Part shown: piece by piece, positions 12,364 to 23,244 of the stretch
Layout: each line of letters opens with the position of its first letter
Position numbering within the stretch: the stretch's first letter is position 1
Origin: Sphagnum compactum
Lineage: Eukaryota > Bryophyta > Sphagnopsida > Sphagnales
DNA: 64,000 nucleotides
Reading direction: 5' to 3'
Assembly (NCBI GenBank): GCA_965153455.1
Contig: OZ234494.1
Span: 8,680,001-8,744,000 of the forward strand
The notes under the pieces: generated by a model
What the model saw: only the letters and a program-made list of their open reading frames with translations
Database searches by the model: none
Told to the model about the DNA's origin: nothing
Program-made: the position numbers and the translations under genes

Positions 12364-13500
12364 ACCCTCTTGAGTTATCCTATGTCCAAGAAAGTCTACT
12401 TCCATCACCCCAAATTCGCACTTCTCAAGTTTGGCATACAACTTGTTTTCCCTTAGCCTTTGGAACACCTTGCGAAGGTGCTCCGCATGCTCCTCCATGG
12501 AGCTACTATAAATCAAAATGTCGTCTATGTAGACGACCACAAAATCATCAAGCCATTCGCGGAAAATGTCATTCATGAGAGTGCAAAATGTGGCGGGTGC
12601 ATTGGTGAGCCCAAAGGGCATCACCAAGAACTCATATGAGCCATACCTTGTGCGACAAGCGGTCTTTTCTTCGTCCCCTTCCGCGATCCTTATTTGATAA
12701 TACCCCGAACGTAGATCAATTCTACTAAAAACCTTGGCTCCCGAGAGACGATCAAATAGATCATCGATGCGAGGTAAAGGATACCAATTTTTCACCGTTG
12801 CCTTGTGGAGTGCTCTATAATCAACACACATCCTCAAAGTCCCATCTTTCTTGTGAACAAAAAGGACGGGTGCCCCATATGGTGACTTGCTTGGTTTGAT
12901 ATAACCTTTCGCGAAGAGTTCTTCAAGTTGAACCTTGAATTCTTTCAACTCTTCGTGGCTCATTCTATATGGGGCCTTGGCGGGAGGTTCCACTCCCGGT
13001 ATCACTTTAATCGCATGATCAACTCGTCTTCTCGGGGGCAAGTCTTCGGGCAATTCGTCGGGCATCACATTCGGGAACTCTTCCAAAACTTGCTTTATGC
13101 ACTTGGCGAAAGTCACCAACTTGGTGGCTTCCTTGGGCTCATATTCATCCAACACTTGCATGACACACATCATGCCAAAACCTCCCACGCATTCTCTTTC
13201 CCAAGCTTTTCCTAACATAAAGTGGATGGTTGGACCACCCACACAAGGCAACTCATGTGCCTTGACTCGCACAATCCCACTTTTAGATGGGATTCTAACT
13301 AACCTATTGTGCCCTTCTATGAGCACATTGTTTTGGGTGATGAACTCCATTCCCAAAATGCAATCCATTCCACCCAAGGTGGAAACCAACAAGTCCACCT
13401 TTCCTCTCCAATTTCCCAATTGGAGAAGCACTCCCTTTGCTTGTAAAGTAGTTGGATGGGGAACCCCATTCACAAAGTGCACCTCGATGGGTGCCAGTGG
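12364..13500 (-). pseudogene. Element A: protease end and reverse transcriptase
   Basis: The minus strand is an open frame homologous to B residues about 415-795. It includes the [20 protein letters not shown] block, the reverse-transcriptase fingers and palm ([40 protein letters not shown]) and the active site [12 protein letters not shown]. It is truncated on the left by the insertion of element B right after [13 protein letters not shown] roughly 19-bp deletion near 13496 puts it out of frame with the upstream protease/gag segment. Confidence 0.9.
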
Positions 13501-14031
13501 ACCTCCATCCTTTCGGCGCTTTCCCGGGTTATGAAGTTGTGGGATGCCCCTGTGTCCAAAAGACATAAAACATCCCGCTTAGCAATCTTCCCCTTCAAGA
13601 AGATAAGTCGATTGCATTCCGGTTGGGCTAAGTTGGCATTGAGAGCAAGTACCTTAGAGCTCGCACTCCCCGGTTTGGACTTGTGATAATCTTTGGAGTA
13701 ATGCCCCACCTCGTTGCAATTGAAACATGCTCCCTTGGGTTTTGCTCCAAAATCTCCCTTGGGTTGGCTCCCTTTGAAAGGCGCCCCCTTTTTCACAAAA
13801 CTCCCTTTTGGTTTGAACCCCGAGCCTAGGAATTGTTTGGGCTTATCCTTGGTTGGGCTACCTTGCCCCCGGTTCCATTCCCCCTCATGCCTTGGTTTCT
13901 TGTGAAGGAACTTGTTGTCCTTCTTGAACCCGAATTTGTCGCTCCGCCCCACATCCGAGAAGTTCTCCACTTTCGTGATGGCCTCGGATAATGAGGTGGG
14001 CCAACTCTTCTCAAGCTTTCGCTTGGCCCAA
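13498..14031 (-). pseudogene. Element A: gag C-terminus, zinc knuckle and protease start
   Basis: The minus-strand frame runs from [15 protein letters not shown] through the basic linker to the zinc knuckle and the protease [11 protein letters not shown]. The knuckle reads [14 protein letters not shown], so the fourth zinc ligand, cysteine in element B, is tyrosine here. The frame is cut at 14031 by the copia insertion and ends in a frameshift near 13498. Confidence 0.9.
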
Positions 14032-14036
14032 GTTGG

Positions 14037-14349
14037 TGTTAACAAATAGGAGATCTACTCAAGTGCAAACATAAATCTTTATTGAAAGGAAACTACAACA
14101 TAATGCTCACAACACAAAACACAACATCAAGAACTCTCCAAGGTTCTTGTCACAAGAAATACACAAACTTGTGTAATGAAGAAAAGAGAGGCAAACCATC
14201 AACACCAAGGTATTTAACTAAAAAACCAAACCATAAATAACGAAACTAAAATAAGTAACGAAAGTAATTCAACCTTGTGAAAGTAACCTAGTTACTTTCC
14301 TACTTTAGTAACTAATGAAACCTAACTAGTTGAACTTGAATTCTCAACA
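14037..14349 (-). repeat. 3' LTR of the copia element
   Basis: The LTR is 313 bp, starting TGTTGAGAATTC and ending TTAACA on the minus strand. I find no difference from 19860-20172. The last 28 bp of the polyprotein frame extend into it. Confidence 0.95.
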
Positions 14350-17300
14350 CTCCCCCTCAAGCTCAAATCCACTTCTAGTACACCAAGCATTTTTCTAAAC
14401 TTCTTTAGCTTGTCTGTACCTAAAGCCTTTGTGAAAATGTCAGCAACTTGATCTTCGGTACTGACATGAATGAGGTCAATTTCTTTTGCTAGAACTTTTT
14501 CTCTAATAAAGTGGTAGTGCACCTCAATGTGCTTTGTCCTAGCATGATAGACCAGGTTGTTAGCAAGTAGTATGCTACTAATGTTATCACAATAGACGAT
14601 AACAGGAGCATCCACTAACTGTCCCAAATCTGAGAGTAGTTTTTGTAACCAAACTACTTCACATGCAGCAATTGCTGCACTTCTGTATTCTGCTTCCGTG
14701 CTTGATAATGCAACTGTTGGTTGTTTTTTACTACTCCAACTAACAACACCACTTCCAAAAGAAAACATGAAACCACTGGTTGATATTCTCTCTGAACCAT
14801 TGCCAACCCAATCAGCATCTGTGTATCCATGTACTTGTAACTGGCTCTTGGCTTCATAAAAAATTCCACATTACAAGGTATGTTTTATGTACCTCAGTAT
14901 GCGCCTCACTGCATCCAAATGTGGCTTTCGTGGTGTTTGCATGAATTGACTCACCACTCCAACTGCATAACTCAAATCTGGCCTTGTGATGGTCATGTAA
15001 ATCAAATTCCCCATTATGTGTCTGTACATAGTGGTATCCTCCACGAGGTCTCCTTCATCTGCACTCAACTTCACATTTTGCTCCAATGGAATTGAAATGG
15101 GTTTACAACCCGTCATCCCATATTCGGACAATTTGTTCAAGGCATATTGCCTTTGTAGTAACCATATCCCTTTCGGGGAATGGATTACCTCAATGCCGAG
15201 GAAATAACGCAACTCTCCTAAATCCTTCATCTCAAACTTTTGTTTCAAAAGCTTCTTCAAATCAGAGATGTCTGCATCACTATCTCCTGTGATAATCAAG
15301 TCATCAACATAGATGACTATGACTACAATCCCATGATCTGTCTTTTTCACATATAGTGAAAAATCTGCATTGGATGTTTGAAATCCACTTGTGACAAGAT
15401 ACTGACCTATCTTGTTTGACCAAGCTCTAGGTGCTTGCTTCAAGCCATACAAAGCTTTCTTCAACCTACAAACCAAATTAGGATGTGTTTGGTCCACATA
15501 ACCTGGTGGTTGTTCCATGTACACTTCTTCCTGTAAATCTCCATGAAGAAAAACGTTCTTTACATCCATTTGATGTAAAGACCATCCTTTTGCTGCTGCC
15601 ATAGCAATGATTGCTCTTACAGTTGTCATTTTGGCAACTGGACTATAGGTCTCCTCATAGTCTATGCCATACGTTTGGGCATAACCTTTGGCAACCAATC
15701 TTGTTTTGTATCTGCTCACAGATCCATCTGCATTGTGTTTGACTTTGTACACCCATTTGCACCCAATTGCTTTCTTGTCTTTTGGTAAAGCTACCAATTC
15801 CCAAGTAGCATTCGCATCCAAAGCCGCCATCTCTTCATCCATGGCATTGTCCCACTTAGGATTTCCAACCGCTTGTTCAAAACAAGTGGGTTCAACCTCT
15901 TGTATAACTCTCACCATGTATGCGTAATGATGAGCTACAAAGCCATCATATGTGAGTCTTTGTACAGGGTACTTGACTCGTGTGGATCTTCGTACTCCAA
16001 TGTTGTTGTCAGGTGTTTTCAAAGCTTTCTTGACCATCCGAGCTCCAGGAGTAGTAATTGAGGTGATTCTTGATTCTTCACCCTCACTCTTCTCTAACTC
16101 ACTTGATTCACCATCTACATGAAAATTTCTAGATGATGTTTGTGAACTACCATGTACAATGTTTGAAGATCTTAATCTTCCTTTCCATGGAGTGCTACTG
16201 GACCCACTAATTGAAGACTCTTGTGGTCCACTAATTAATTGTGATTCTTGTTTGACATTTGATGAAACATCACCATTTCTAGCTTCTTCATCTTCTGCTA
16301 CCTTCAATGGTGAGTACCAACTAGCCATCTCATCAAACACAACATCTCTACTCACTTGCAACTTCTGAGTGGAAGGGCTGAAACATCTATATCCCTTTTG
16401 TTCTGAGGAGTATCCAATGAAGATACATTTCTCAGCTTTTGGGTCTAGTTTTGATCTCTTCTCATTAGGAACATGCACGTATGCAATGCAACCAAACACT
16501 CTGAGGTGTGAAACATCGGGTTTCTTGCCTGTGAATTTTTCTTCAGGTGTCATGCCATGAACTGCCGCTGTGGGTGTTCGATTCATGATGTAGACTACGG
16601 TTGCTACCGCTTCAGCCCAAAAGTAATTTGGCAAATTCTTCTCATTCAACATGGCATGTGCTATTTCTGCAATGTGCCTGTTTTTCCTTTCAACAACTCC
16701 ATTTTGCTGTGGGGAATAACTACATGAGTACTTCCTTTGAATTCCATGCTCCTTCAAGTACTCACTGAATTCATTTGAAAAATACTCTCCCCCTCCATCG
16801 GACCTTAGGCACTTGATGCTCACACCTTTCTCCTTCTCCACCATTGCTTTGAAATTCAAAAAATGTTGAAACACTTCACCTTTGTGTTTCATGAAGTAGA
16901 CCCACACCTTCCTTGTGTGGTCATCAATGAAACTCACGTAGTATTTGCATCCTCCAATGGATTCTGTCTTCGTGGTCCACACATCTGAGTGGATCATTTC
17001 CAAAGTTTTGGAACTTACATGAGTTGTTTGAGTTGGGAAAGGATGCCTAGTTTGCTTCCCCAATTGGCATGCTTCACAAACCTCTGACATCACCTCTTCT
17101 GCTCCAAATTTGGGAAGACCTCCAACAAGTTTTTGTTTCTCCATGAGTTTAAGACGTTGGAGATTAACATGGCCAACTCGCTTGTGCCAAATTTCAATGT
17201 CTCCAGCTCCTTTTCCATGTGTGAATAACATGGAATTCACCTCAGGCATGTTCACATCCAAGGTGAACATTCGTCCATTCCTTTCCCCTTTTGCAATCAA

Positions 17301-18617
17301 TTTGCCTTGGTTCTTCATGTCTTTCACAAAACATCCATTTGGGTTGAATGTCACCTGTAAACCTTGTTCCACCATCTGGCCTACGGAAACCAAATTTTTT
17401 GTTATGGTTGGAACATGAAGTACATCTTTTAGGTACTTTGTTTGCCCATCTTCCATGGACAATGGCACCTTGCCAATATGTGTGATGGGATGTGTAGTGT
17501 CATCACCAGTTTCCACAAACCCTGGTGTCTTCAAATCCTTTGCGTCTCTAAACCATTCTCCATGGCTAGTCATGTGGTTTGAAGCTCCAGAGTCCACATA
17601 CCAGACATTGTTGTCTGATACACCTCCTATCATTGAATTTGCCATGTGCTGCATCACAAACAGTTGTTCATCACCTTGATTGCTAGTTGATGCATAATTC
17701 CCTTGTTGTAGCTTTCCATTTCGTGCATCATGCTCCCTTTGATAACAGTTCTTTGCCATGTGCCCAGGTTTCCCGCAGTAGTAGCAATTTGAATCGCTAT
17801 TTGGTTGTTGACCTCGATGATTTCCACCACGACCTCCACGACTTCCTCGACTTCCTTTTCCTCCAAAGTTTCCTCGTCCACCTCCATGAGCTTGACCTTC
17901 ATGTTGTTGATGTCCACCATGCGAGCTTCCGGATCGACCTCGAAATGAGGTTTTACCACCTCTGCCTCTACCTCTATTGGTATTTGAGTAAAAAACACTT
18001 TCTTGTGATCCTCCATTGGATGAAGTACCAACAATTCTCATCGCTTCACTTATAAGTAATGTTATTAAGTTTTGGAAGTTGGGAAATGTTTCTCGAACTG
18101 CAATTGAGGTACGGAACTGATTATAGTCTTTTCCAAGTCCATTTAAGGTCACGGCCACAAAATCTTCATCATCTACAGGGGCTCCTATAGATGCAAGAAC
18201 ATCTGCAAGGTTTTTCACCTTTGTAGTTTAGTCATTGATGTTCATCTTGTTTTTCTGTAGATTATGCAACTCTTGCTTGAGCTGCATTTTGCGGGCTTGT
18301 GTATTGGTGCTGTACATTTTCACCAATGTATCCCAAGCTTGCTTGGGTGATTTTGCATCTTGAATATGCACAATCATGGAATCAGACACACTCACAGAAA
18401 GCCAATACAAGACTTTCCTTGCTTTTTCATGCCAAGTTTTATTGGCTTGAATTTGTTGTTGTGTGGGGTATTCTAGGAGAGGAGGTTCTTTCTCATCACC
18501 AGTTATGAATTCCCAGTAGCCTTTCCCCATCAAGAAATTCATAATCCTAAATTTCCACACTTGGAAATTGTTCTTGTCTAGTTTCTCAATTGCAATTTGA
18601 GAAAGACCGTCCGCCAT
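14322..18617 (-). pseudogene. Copia Gag-Pol polyprotein with two in-frame stop codons
   Basis: A single frame starting at ATG 18617 runs to TAG 14322-14324. It is interrupted by TAA at 18228-18230 (in gag) and TAA at 14871-14873 (before the RNase H end), with no frameshift. Recognisable parts are gag, a Gly/Arg-rich linker and a CCHC knuckle (CYYCGKPGHMAKNC, about 17746-17787). The protease DSG is at about 17582-17600. The integrase has the HKRVGHVN zinc region, the core motifs HSDVW and RSDGGGEY, and QQNGVVERKNR. The RVT_2 reverse transcriptase has YVDD at about 15300-15311, and RNase H has STEAEYRSAAIAACEVVWL. The coding sequence passes through the polypurine tract into the 3' LTR. The stops could be post-insertion mutations or could have been inherited by a trans-mobilised copy. 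Confidence 0.93.
14350..14365 (-). other. Polypurine tract of the copia element
   Basis: The minus strand reads TTGAGGGGGAG immediately before the 3' LTR, a typical copia plus-strand primer. It overlaps the end of the coding frame. Confidence 0.8.
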
Positions 18618-19847
18618 CTCTCAAGGCACTACTCAATGTCTTCTTGGGGTTTCAAAATGATTTTAATTCCTTCCTTGGGTTTCTAGGGTTAGGGTTAGGG
18701 TTTTCCTTCCTTAGGTTTCTAGGATTAGGGTTAGGGTTAGGGTTAGGGCTGAACAAGATAGACCTTGCATATGTATGTATGTCTTGAGTATTGTACGAAA
18801 TTCTATACTATACATAGGTTTTACGTATAGGTACGTATCTCATATAATATTTCGTATGGTATTAAGTACATGATTACATACCACACTTTTGTACGAAGGT
18901 CTTGATAATGTATTTGCGCTTCCCAATCTTCAAACTCCTTCCTTCAAGTTCTCCCAAGTTGTATTTGCTCCACTTCAAAACTTTGCTTTGGTGTCTTCTC
19001 AAAACAAACTTCTGTCACAGCAACTTTGCAAAGCTACTCCACACACATATGACCTTGGATCGATCTAAAATTTTGGTGAAACATAGAACACTATGTCTAC
19101 TACCTTCTCTCAAAATTTCAGCTCATTTAACTTCATAAATTGAGAGATCTTGCTACTTCCTTGAAGTCACCTCAAACTGGGACCTGAACACAAAATGACT
19201 TACAACTCACTCTCAGCAACTCCAAAATCCTTGAGATTTTGGAAGACACATAAAATATATGTCTTCTATATTTGCTCAAAATTTCAGCTCTATTGATGAT
19301 GACTACAAAGAGATATCACTTTCAAAAGAAACTGACTTCAAAACTGAGATTGAAACTTCAGATGCTTGGATCTCTCTCAATACAAATCCAAATGACATGA
19401 AATTTCTCTCACACATATATTCCTATATGATCTATAAGATCTCAAAGCTGCAGATCCAAAAAGGCTCAAACAAAGGAGATATGACCAAAAAACCAGATCT
19501 AGCACAGAGTTTTCAAAAGCTCATAACTCTCACAAAACATATCCTTTTCTTTTGAAAATTTGAGAATAGAAGAGTCCTATAGTCTTCTACAACCTCTCTA
19601 AGTTTCATTTCAAGATCTTTTCACAGTAGCTCTAGATCTAGCTTTAAAGATCTGACTTCCACAACTTTGATATGTTGATCTCCTCTCACCTCTTTTCTTT
19701 TCTTTTCTTTCTCTTCACATTCTTTCCTTTCCCCGTTTCTCTTTTGCACTTGACAAACTCCTATGATATTACTAGAGACTTTCAAGTTCTAGTTTTAGAG
19801 ACTTTCTAGCTCTAGATCTCTTTCAACTTTCTCACCAAACAACCTAA
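18618..19847 (-). other. Copia 5' leader between primer site and gag
   Basis: About 1230 bp without a credible gene, long for a copia leader. It is AT-rich with several CT-rich runs (for example about 19688-19720) and contains the telomere-like array described separately. Confidence 0.6.
18682..18749. repeat. Telomere-like TTAGGG array in the copia leader
   Basis: The plus strand shows CTAGGGTTAGGGTTAGGG, then a 20-base interruption, then CTAGGATTAGGG followed by three more TTAGGG units. The repeat is the six-base TTAGGG form rather than the seven-base TTTAGGG usual in plants. It lies inside the element, about 65 bp upstream of the gag ATG in the sense direction. Confidence 0.85.
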
Positions 19848-19859
19848 GCTCTGATACCA
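19848..19859 (-). other. Primer-binding site of the copia element (tRNA-iMet)
   Basis: TGGTATCAGAGC on the minus strand directly abuts the 5' LTR, matching the 3' end of initiator methionine tRNA. It is the same primer as used by the two Ty3 elements. Confidence 0.9.
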
Positions 19860-20172
19860 TGTTAACAAATAGGAGATCTACTCAAGTGCAAACATAAATC
19901 TTTATTGAAAGGAAACTACAACATAATGCTCACAACACAAAACACAACATCAAGAACTCTCCAAGGTTCTTGTCACAAGAAATACACAAACTTGTGTAAT
20001 GAAGAAAAGAGAGGCAAACCATCAACACCAAGGTATTTAACTAAAAAACCAAACCATAAATAACGAAACTAAAATAAGTAACGAAAGTAATTCAACCTTG
20101 TGAAAGTAACCTAGTTACTTTCCTACTTTAGTAACTAATGAAACCTAACTAGTTGAACTTGAATTCTCAACA
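19860..20172 (-). repeat. 5' LTR of the copia element
   Basis: 313 bp, identical by eye to 14037-14349, followed by the GTTGG duplication of element A gag sequence. Confidence 0.95.
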
Positions 20173-20177
20173 GTTGG

Positions 20178-20855
20178 AAGCCCCATCACAAATTGGCACA
20201 CACGGTCCAACTCATGCATGTGCCGGATCTCAAGCATGAGCTCGGAATAAGCCCTCACATATTGCCTCAAATTTACATTTGTGGCATTCACAAGGTCACG
20301 GAGTTTGCACCGCGAGATGTAGTCGGAATTCCTTGGAACAAATTCCGACTCAAGGCATTCCTTAAAGAACTCCCAAGTATACCCATGGTTCTTCCCTTCC
20401 TCTTGTCTCACCGTCCGCCACCATGTGGCGGCATAGCCTTTCAAGTAGGATTGGGTAAGCTCCACGGCGGAATGCCGTCCAACCTTGGCGGCATGTATAT
20501 AGTCATCCATCTCCGCAAGCCAAGCATCCACAATCTCCCGGTCGCGGGCACCATCGAAGTTCCCGGGCTTGGCCGGTTGAAACCTTTCACCTTTGGAGGT
20601 CCCCGTTTTGAGGGCTGCCACCAACTCACCAAAGTCGGGCCTATTCATCTTGAGGAGGACTTCAAGTTGCTCCGTGGTGAATAGAACCGAGCTTCGTTGT
20701 TCCTCCTCACTCTCGGGTTCCACTTCGGGCTCATTTTGGTCCTCCCGGGAATTTGGTTCCTTCTCACCAATTGATTCCGGCGGGGCTACTAGGTCTTCGA
20801 CATGTTCCTCGGACCTAGGTTCCGGAGCTTGCTTCCGGTTCTTCTTGGGTGCCAT
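20178..20855 (-). pseudogene. Element A: N-terminal half of gag
   Basis: ATG at 20855 begins MAPKKNRKQAPEP, equivalent to the start of the element B polyprotein. It is followed by the acidic N-terminal stretch and the gag core ([53 protein letters not shown]). The frame is open up to QFVMGLPT, where the copia element inserted. The continuation is at 14031-13498. Confidence 0.92.
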
Positions 20856-20892
20856 CCCAAACTCCCAAGAAGTAAGTCGAGCTTCACCTTGA

Positions 20893-20904
20893 GCTCTGAT
20901 ACCA
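20893..20904 (-). other. Primer-binding site of element A (tRNA-iMet)
   Basis: TGGTATCAGAGC on the minus strand, two bases from the 5' LTR end, is intact despite decay elsewhere in the element. Confidence 0.9.
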
Positions 20905-20906
20905 CG

Positions 20907-21725
20907 TGACGCGCTCCTAAGTCCCTTGTTGAACCCACTTGAGGGTCCAACTATATAGAGTTGCGAAAAGTTGGGACTTGGGGGCCGCTCCCGACTTCCA
21001 ACACTAAAGAGGGGTAGAGGGGCGTGCTAGAAGTCCCGGGATTAGACTAGGAAGAGGACAAGCGTTTCACCTACTCAAATCTGCATAAAAACCAACCCCA
21101 AGTTGGTTAGAACCCATTCTGCACCTTTTTGGTGTTGGGACAAGCCACGGGCTAACTCAGATTCACTTGACTCACCATGGCCCGGACTCGGGGGAAGCCA
21201 CCACCTTCCCCCATATAGTATATTCTGCGTCTCACCGCGGAAGCTACACCCGAATGACTCTTTTTCCCGGGACTCCCAAGTTGGAGTCCTGAAACTGTCC
21301 CGGGTTGGAGTCCCGAAACTTTGGGAGCTCGTATCTCCCAACTTCAACCTTCGATTGGAGTGAAATCTAAACCAAAGTTGTAGCCCTCTTTGAGAGCTTT
21401 CCAAGGCCATGTCGCACTCCTTCAGGCGACATTGGGAAAGGGTCGATTCCCGACTTTTAGTGGTTGGGAGTCAAACTACCAGTTTGACTCCCGGCCCTTC
21501 TTTTGCCCATAACTTGGGCTGCAGATGTCCAAATTGCCAATGCGAGGGCATTTTAGACATCTACACTTCAAGACATTTTCATTGATATAAAGAACACATC
21601 AAGGCGAGGTGTTTTGACCCCCTGTAATTGCTTCTGAGTTTTCGGGAGTCTCGGAGGACTCCAACTTCCCACTTTTGGGAGTGTGGGCTTCACCCTCACA
21701 CTTAGCCCAAAGTGGGGTTGCGACA
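20907..21725 (-). repeat. 5' LTR of element A
   Basis: 819 bp, about 97% identical to 644-1462. It is followed by the second copy of the TAGTT target duplication (21726-21730). Confidence 0.94.
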
Positions 21726-21730
21726 TAGTT

Positions 21731-22201
21731 GGTGTTGAAAATTCGAGAGTGGGGGGAAATAACAAAGAAGGTAATAAGGCCTTTGTGCAAAACAACGAGT
21801 GAAAATCTTGAATGCCACCGGCACATCTTCCAACCTAGGAAGGGCATTTATGTGTTACGCATCATCATCCAAAACATCTTGGAAAAAAGAAGATGTGAAA
21901 GAAAGGGACCCCAAAGGAACACCCAAAACCCTAATTGTGAGGTGACTTTCCGTCCCTCTACTCCCGGTTCTACAAGGTGATTATGCATGGAAGCACAAAT
22001 GCTACTAATGAAGGAAGAATACAAATGTAATTTTGGAAATTAGATTGCGTTTGTAGTTGAAATTAAGTAACCTACCTCCTATGCATTATTTATGATTAAA
22101 ACTGATAGATATATTTTTCCAAGCTCACACACTACACGTTCTAGGACTTGTGCCAAATTGTCATTCTCCAAACCAATGTTTAAGGACTTAACACCATGTC
22201 C
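21731..22201. other. Right flank of the nest, no gene recognised
   Basis: Sequence continuous with 1-638 before element A inserted. No open frame, splice pattern or repeat that I can support. Confidence 0.4.
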
Positions 22202-22564
22202 AACCTTGCTGCAGACCACTAGTCACTTAAAATGTTGTTTCTCACACATAGACGGTTCAAATCTAGCTTGCCATAGCTCTCTGGAAAGCTAACAACAAGG
22301 CGCACCAACCTACCAAATCTCAAGATCTGCAGCTACAACAGTAAGGAGTTATACCACCAAACCCGAGAGGGTTTTACAAAGGTGATGATCAAACCTTGCT
22401 GCAGACCACTAGTCACTTAAAATGTTGTTTCTCACACATAGACGGTTCAAATCTAGCTTGCCATAGCTCTCTGGAAAGCTAACAACAAGGCGCACCAACC
22501 TACCAAATCTCAAGATCTGCAGCTACAACAGTAAGGAGTTATACCACCAAACCCGAGAGGGTTT
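22202..22564. repeat. Tandem duplication, two ~173-bp copies at 190-bp spacing
   Basis: 22202-22374 and 22392-22564 read as the same sequence, beginning AACCTTGCTGCAGACCACTA and ending CGAGAGGGTTTT, with a 17-base spacer. I see no substitution between the copies, so the duplication is recent or homogenised. No coding content recognised. Confidence 0.9.
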
Positions 22565-22787
22565 TTGAGATTTCTCTAGAGTTCTAACCTTCAACACTAT
22601 CACTAGATTTTCATTCTAATTTTTCTTCCTTCTTCCCTCCACCAAGACTAAACATTATTTCCCTCTTCAAGAAGCTTGTGAAATAAGTGTTCAAGATTGC
22701 ATGAAAATTATCCTCGAGGCAAAAAGAGAGGCTCCCCATGATCCAAGTCCGCCTTTTAAAGAGAAGGAGAAGGGAGGTGAAGGTGGA

Positions 22788-22998
22788 TCCAAAGCTTGGT
22801 GGCCAATGGAAGGATCCAAAGCTCGGTGGCCATTGGAAGGTTCCAAGCTTGGTGGCCATTGGAAGGATCCAAAGCTTGGTGGCCATTGGAAGGATCCAAA
22901 GCTTGGTGGCCATTGGAAGGTTCCAAGCTTGGTGACCATTAGAAGGATCCAAAGCTTGGTGGCCATTAGAATGTTCCAAGATTGGTGGCCAATGGAAT
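22788..22998. repeat. 26-27-bp minisatellite, about 8 copies
   Basis: Units alternate between AAGGATCCAAAGCTTGGTGG plus CCATTGG and a one-base-shorter AAGGTTCC version. Because the two unit lengths differ by one, the peptide frame rotates, and the long minus-strand open frame across it (22611-23030) is a by-product of the repeat. The array ends about 250 bp upstream of the small gene at 23245. Confidence 0.88.
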
Positions 22999-23140
22999 GT
23001 GAAGGATAAACACCTTTTCACCTCTTCCATTTTCCCCCAACAACTTTACTTACACCCCCAATTTTTCCCTTCGACCTCACGATTTTACTTTACCATGGTC
23101 CTAAACCGTTACTCCCGCCTTTCTTTCCTCTTCTTCGAAC

Positions 23141-23148
23141 TATAAATT
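23141..23148 (+). promoter_or_regulatory. Probable TATA box of the 23245 gene
   Basis: TATAAATT lies 104 bp upstream of the ATG in otherwise mixed sequence, a plausible core promoter position for a short 5' untranslated leader. Inferred from sequence only. Confidence 0.5.
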
Positions 23149-23244
23149 ACGATTGCGCACCTCAACGTGACAAGTCTTTCCCACCTCCATTGTCAAATTG
23201 ATTTCGATTGAAGATCTAACCTTTTTCTTCCTTTGCTTGAAATT

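Larger units (their letters stand above)
14037..20172 (-). mobile_element. Ty1/copia retrotransposon inserted in element A gag
   Basis: This 6136-bp element has identical 313-bp LTRs (14037-14349 and 19860-20172) and a 5-bp target duplication GTTGG (14032-14036 and 20173-20177). The primer-binding site is at 19848-19859 and the polypurine tract is next to the 3' LTR. Gag, protease, integrase, reverse transcriptase and RNase H follow in copia order. The coding frame has two in-frame TAA stops, so this copy should not make full-length protein even though its LTRs look brand new. Confidence 0.96.
644..21725 (-). mobile_element. Element A: degenerate Ty3/gypsy chromovirus hosting three later insertions
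   Basis: The element is bounded by 819-bp LTRs (644-1462 and 20907-21725) and by a perfect 5-bp target duplication, TAGTT, at 639-643 and 21726-21730. The tRNA primer site and polypurine tract place its 5' end on the right. Removing the solo LTR (3500-4441), element B (4960-12358) and the copia element (14037-20172) leaves the order gag, protease, reverse transcriptase, RNase H, integrase, chromodomain, which is the chromovirus order. The body carries frameshifting deletions and substitutions. The LTRs differ at about 27 of 819 positions by my reading, so it is the oldest layer of the nest and cannot be autonomous. Confidence 0.95.

Noticed and set aside
22611-23030. Minus-strand 139-codon open frame with repeated NGHQALDPS/WPPSFGSF peptides
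   Set aside because: It is the translation of the 26-27-bp minisatellite; frames rotate between units and no start context or conservation is visible.
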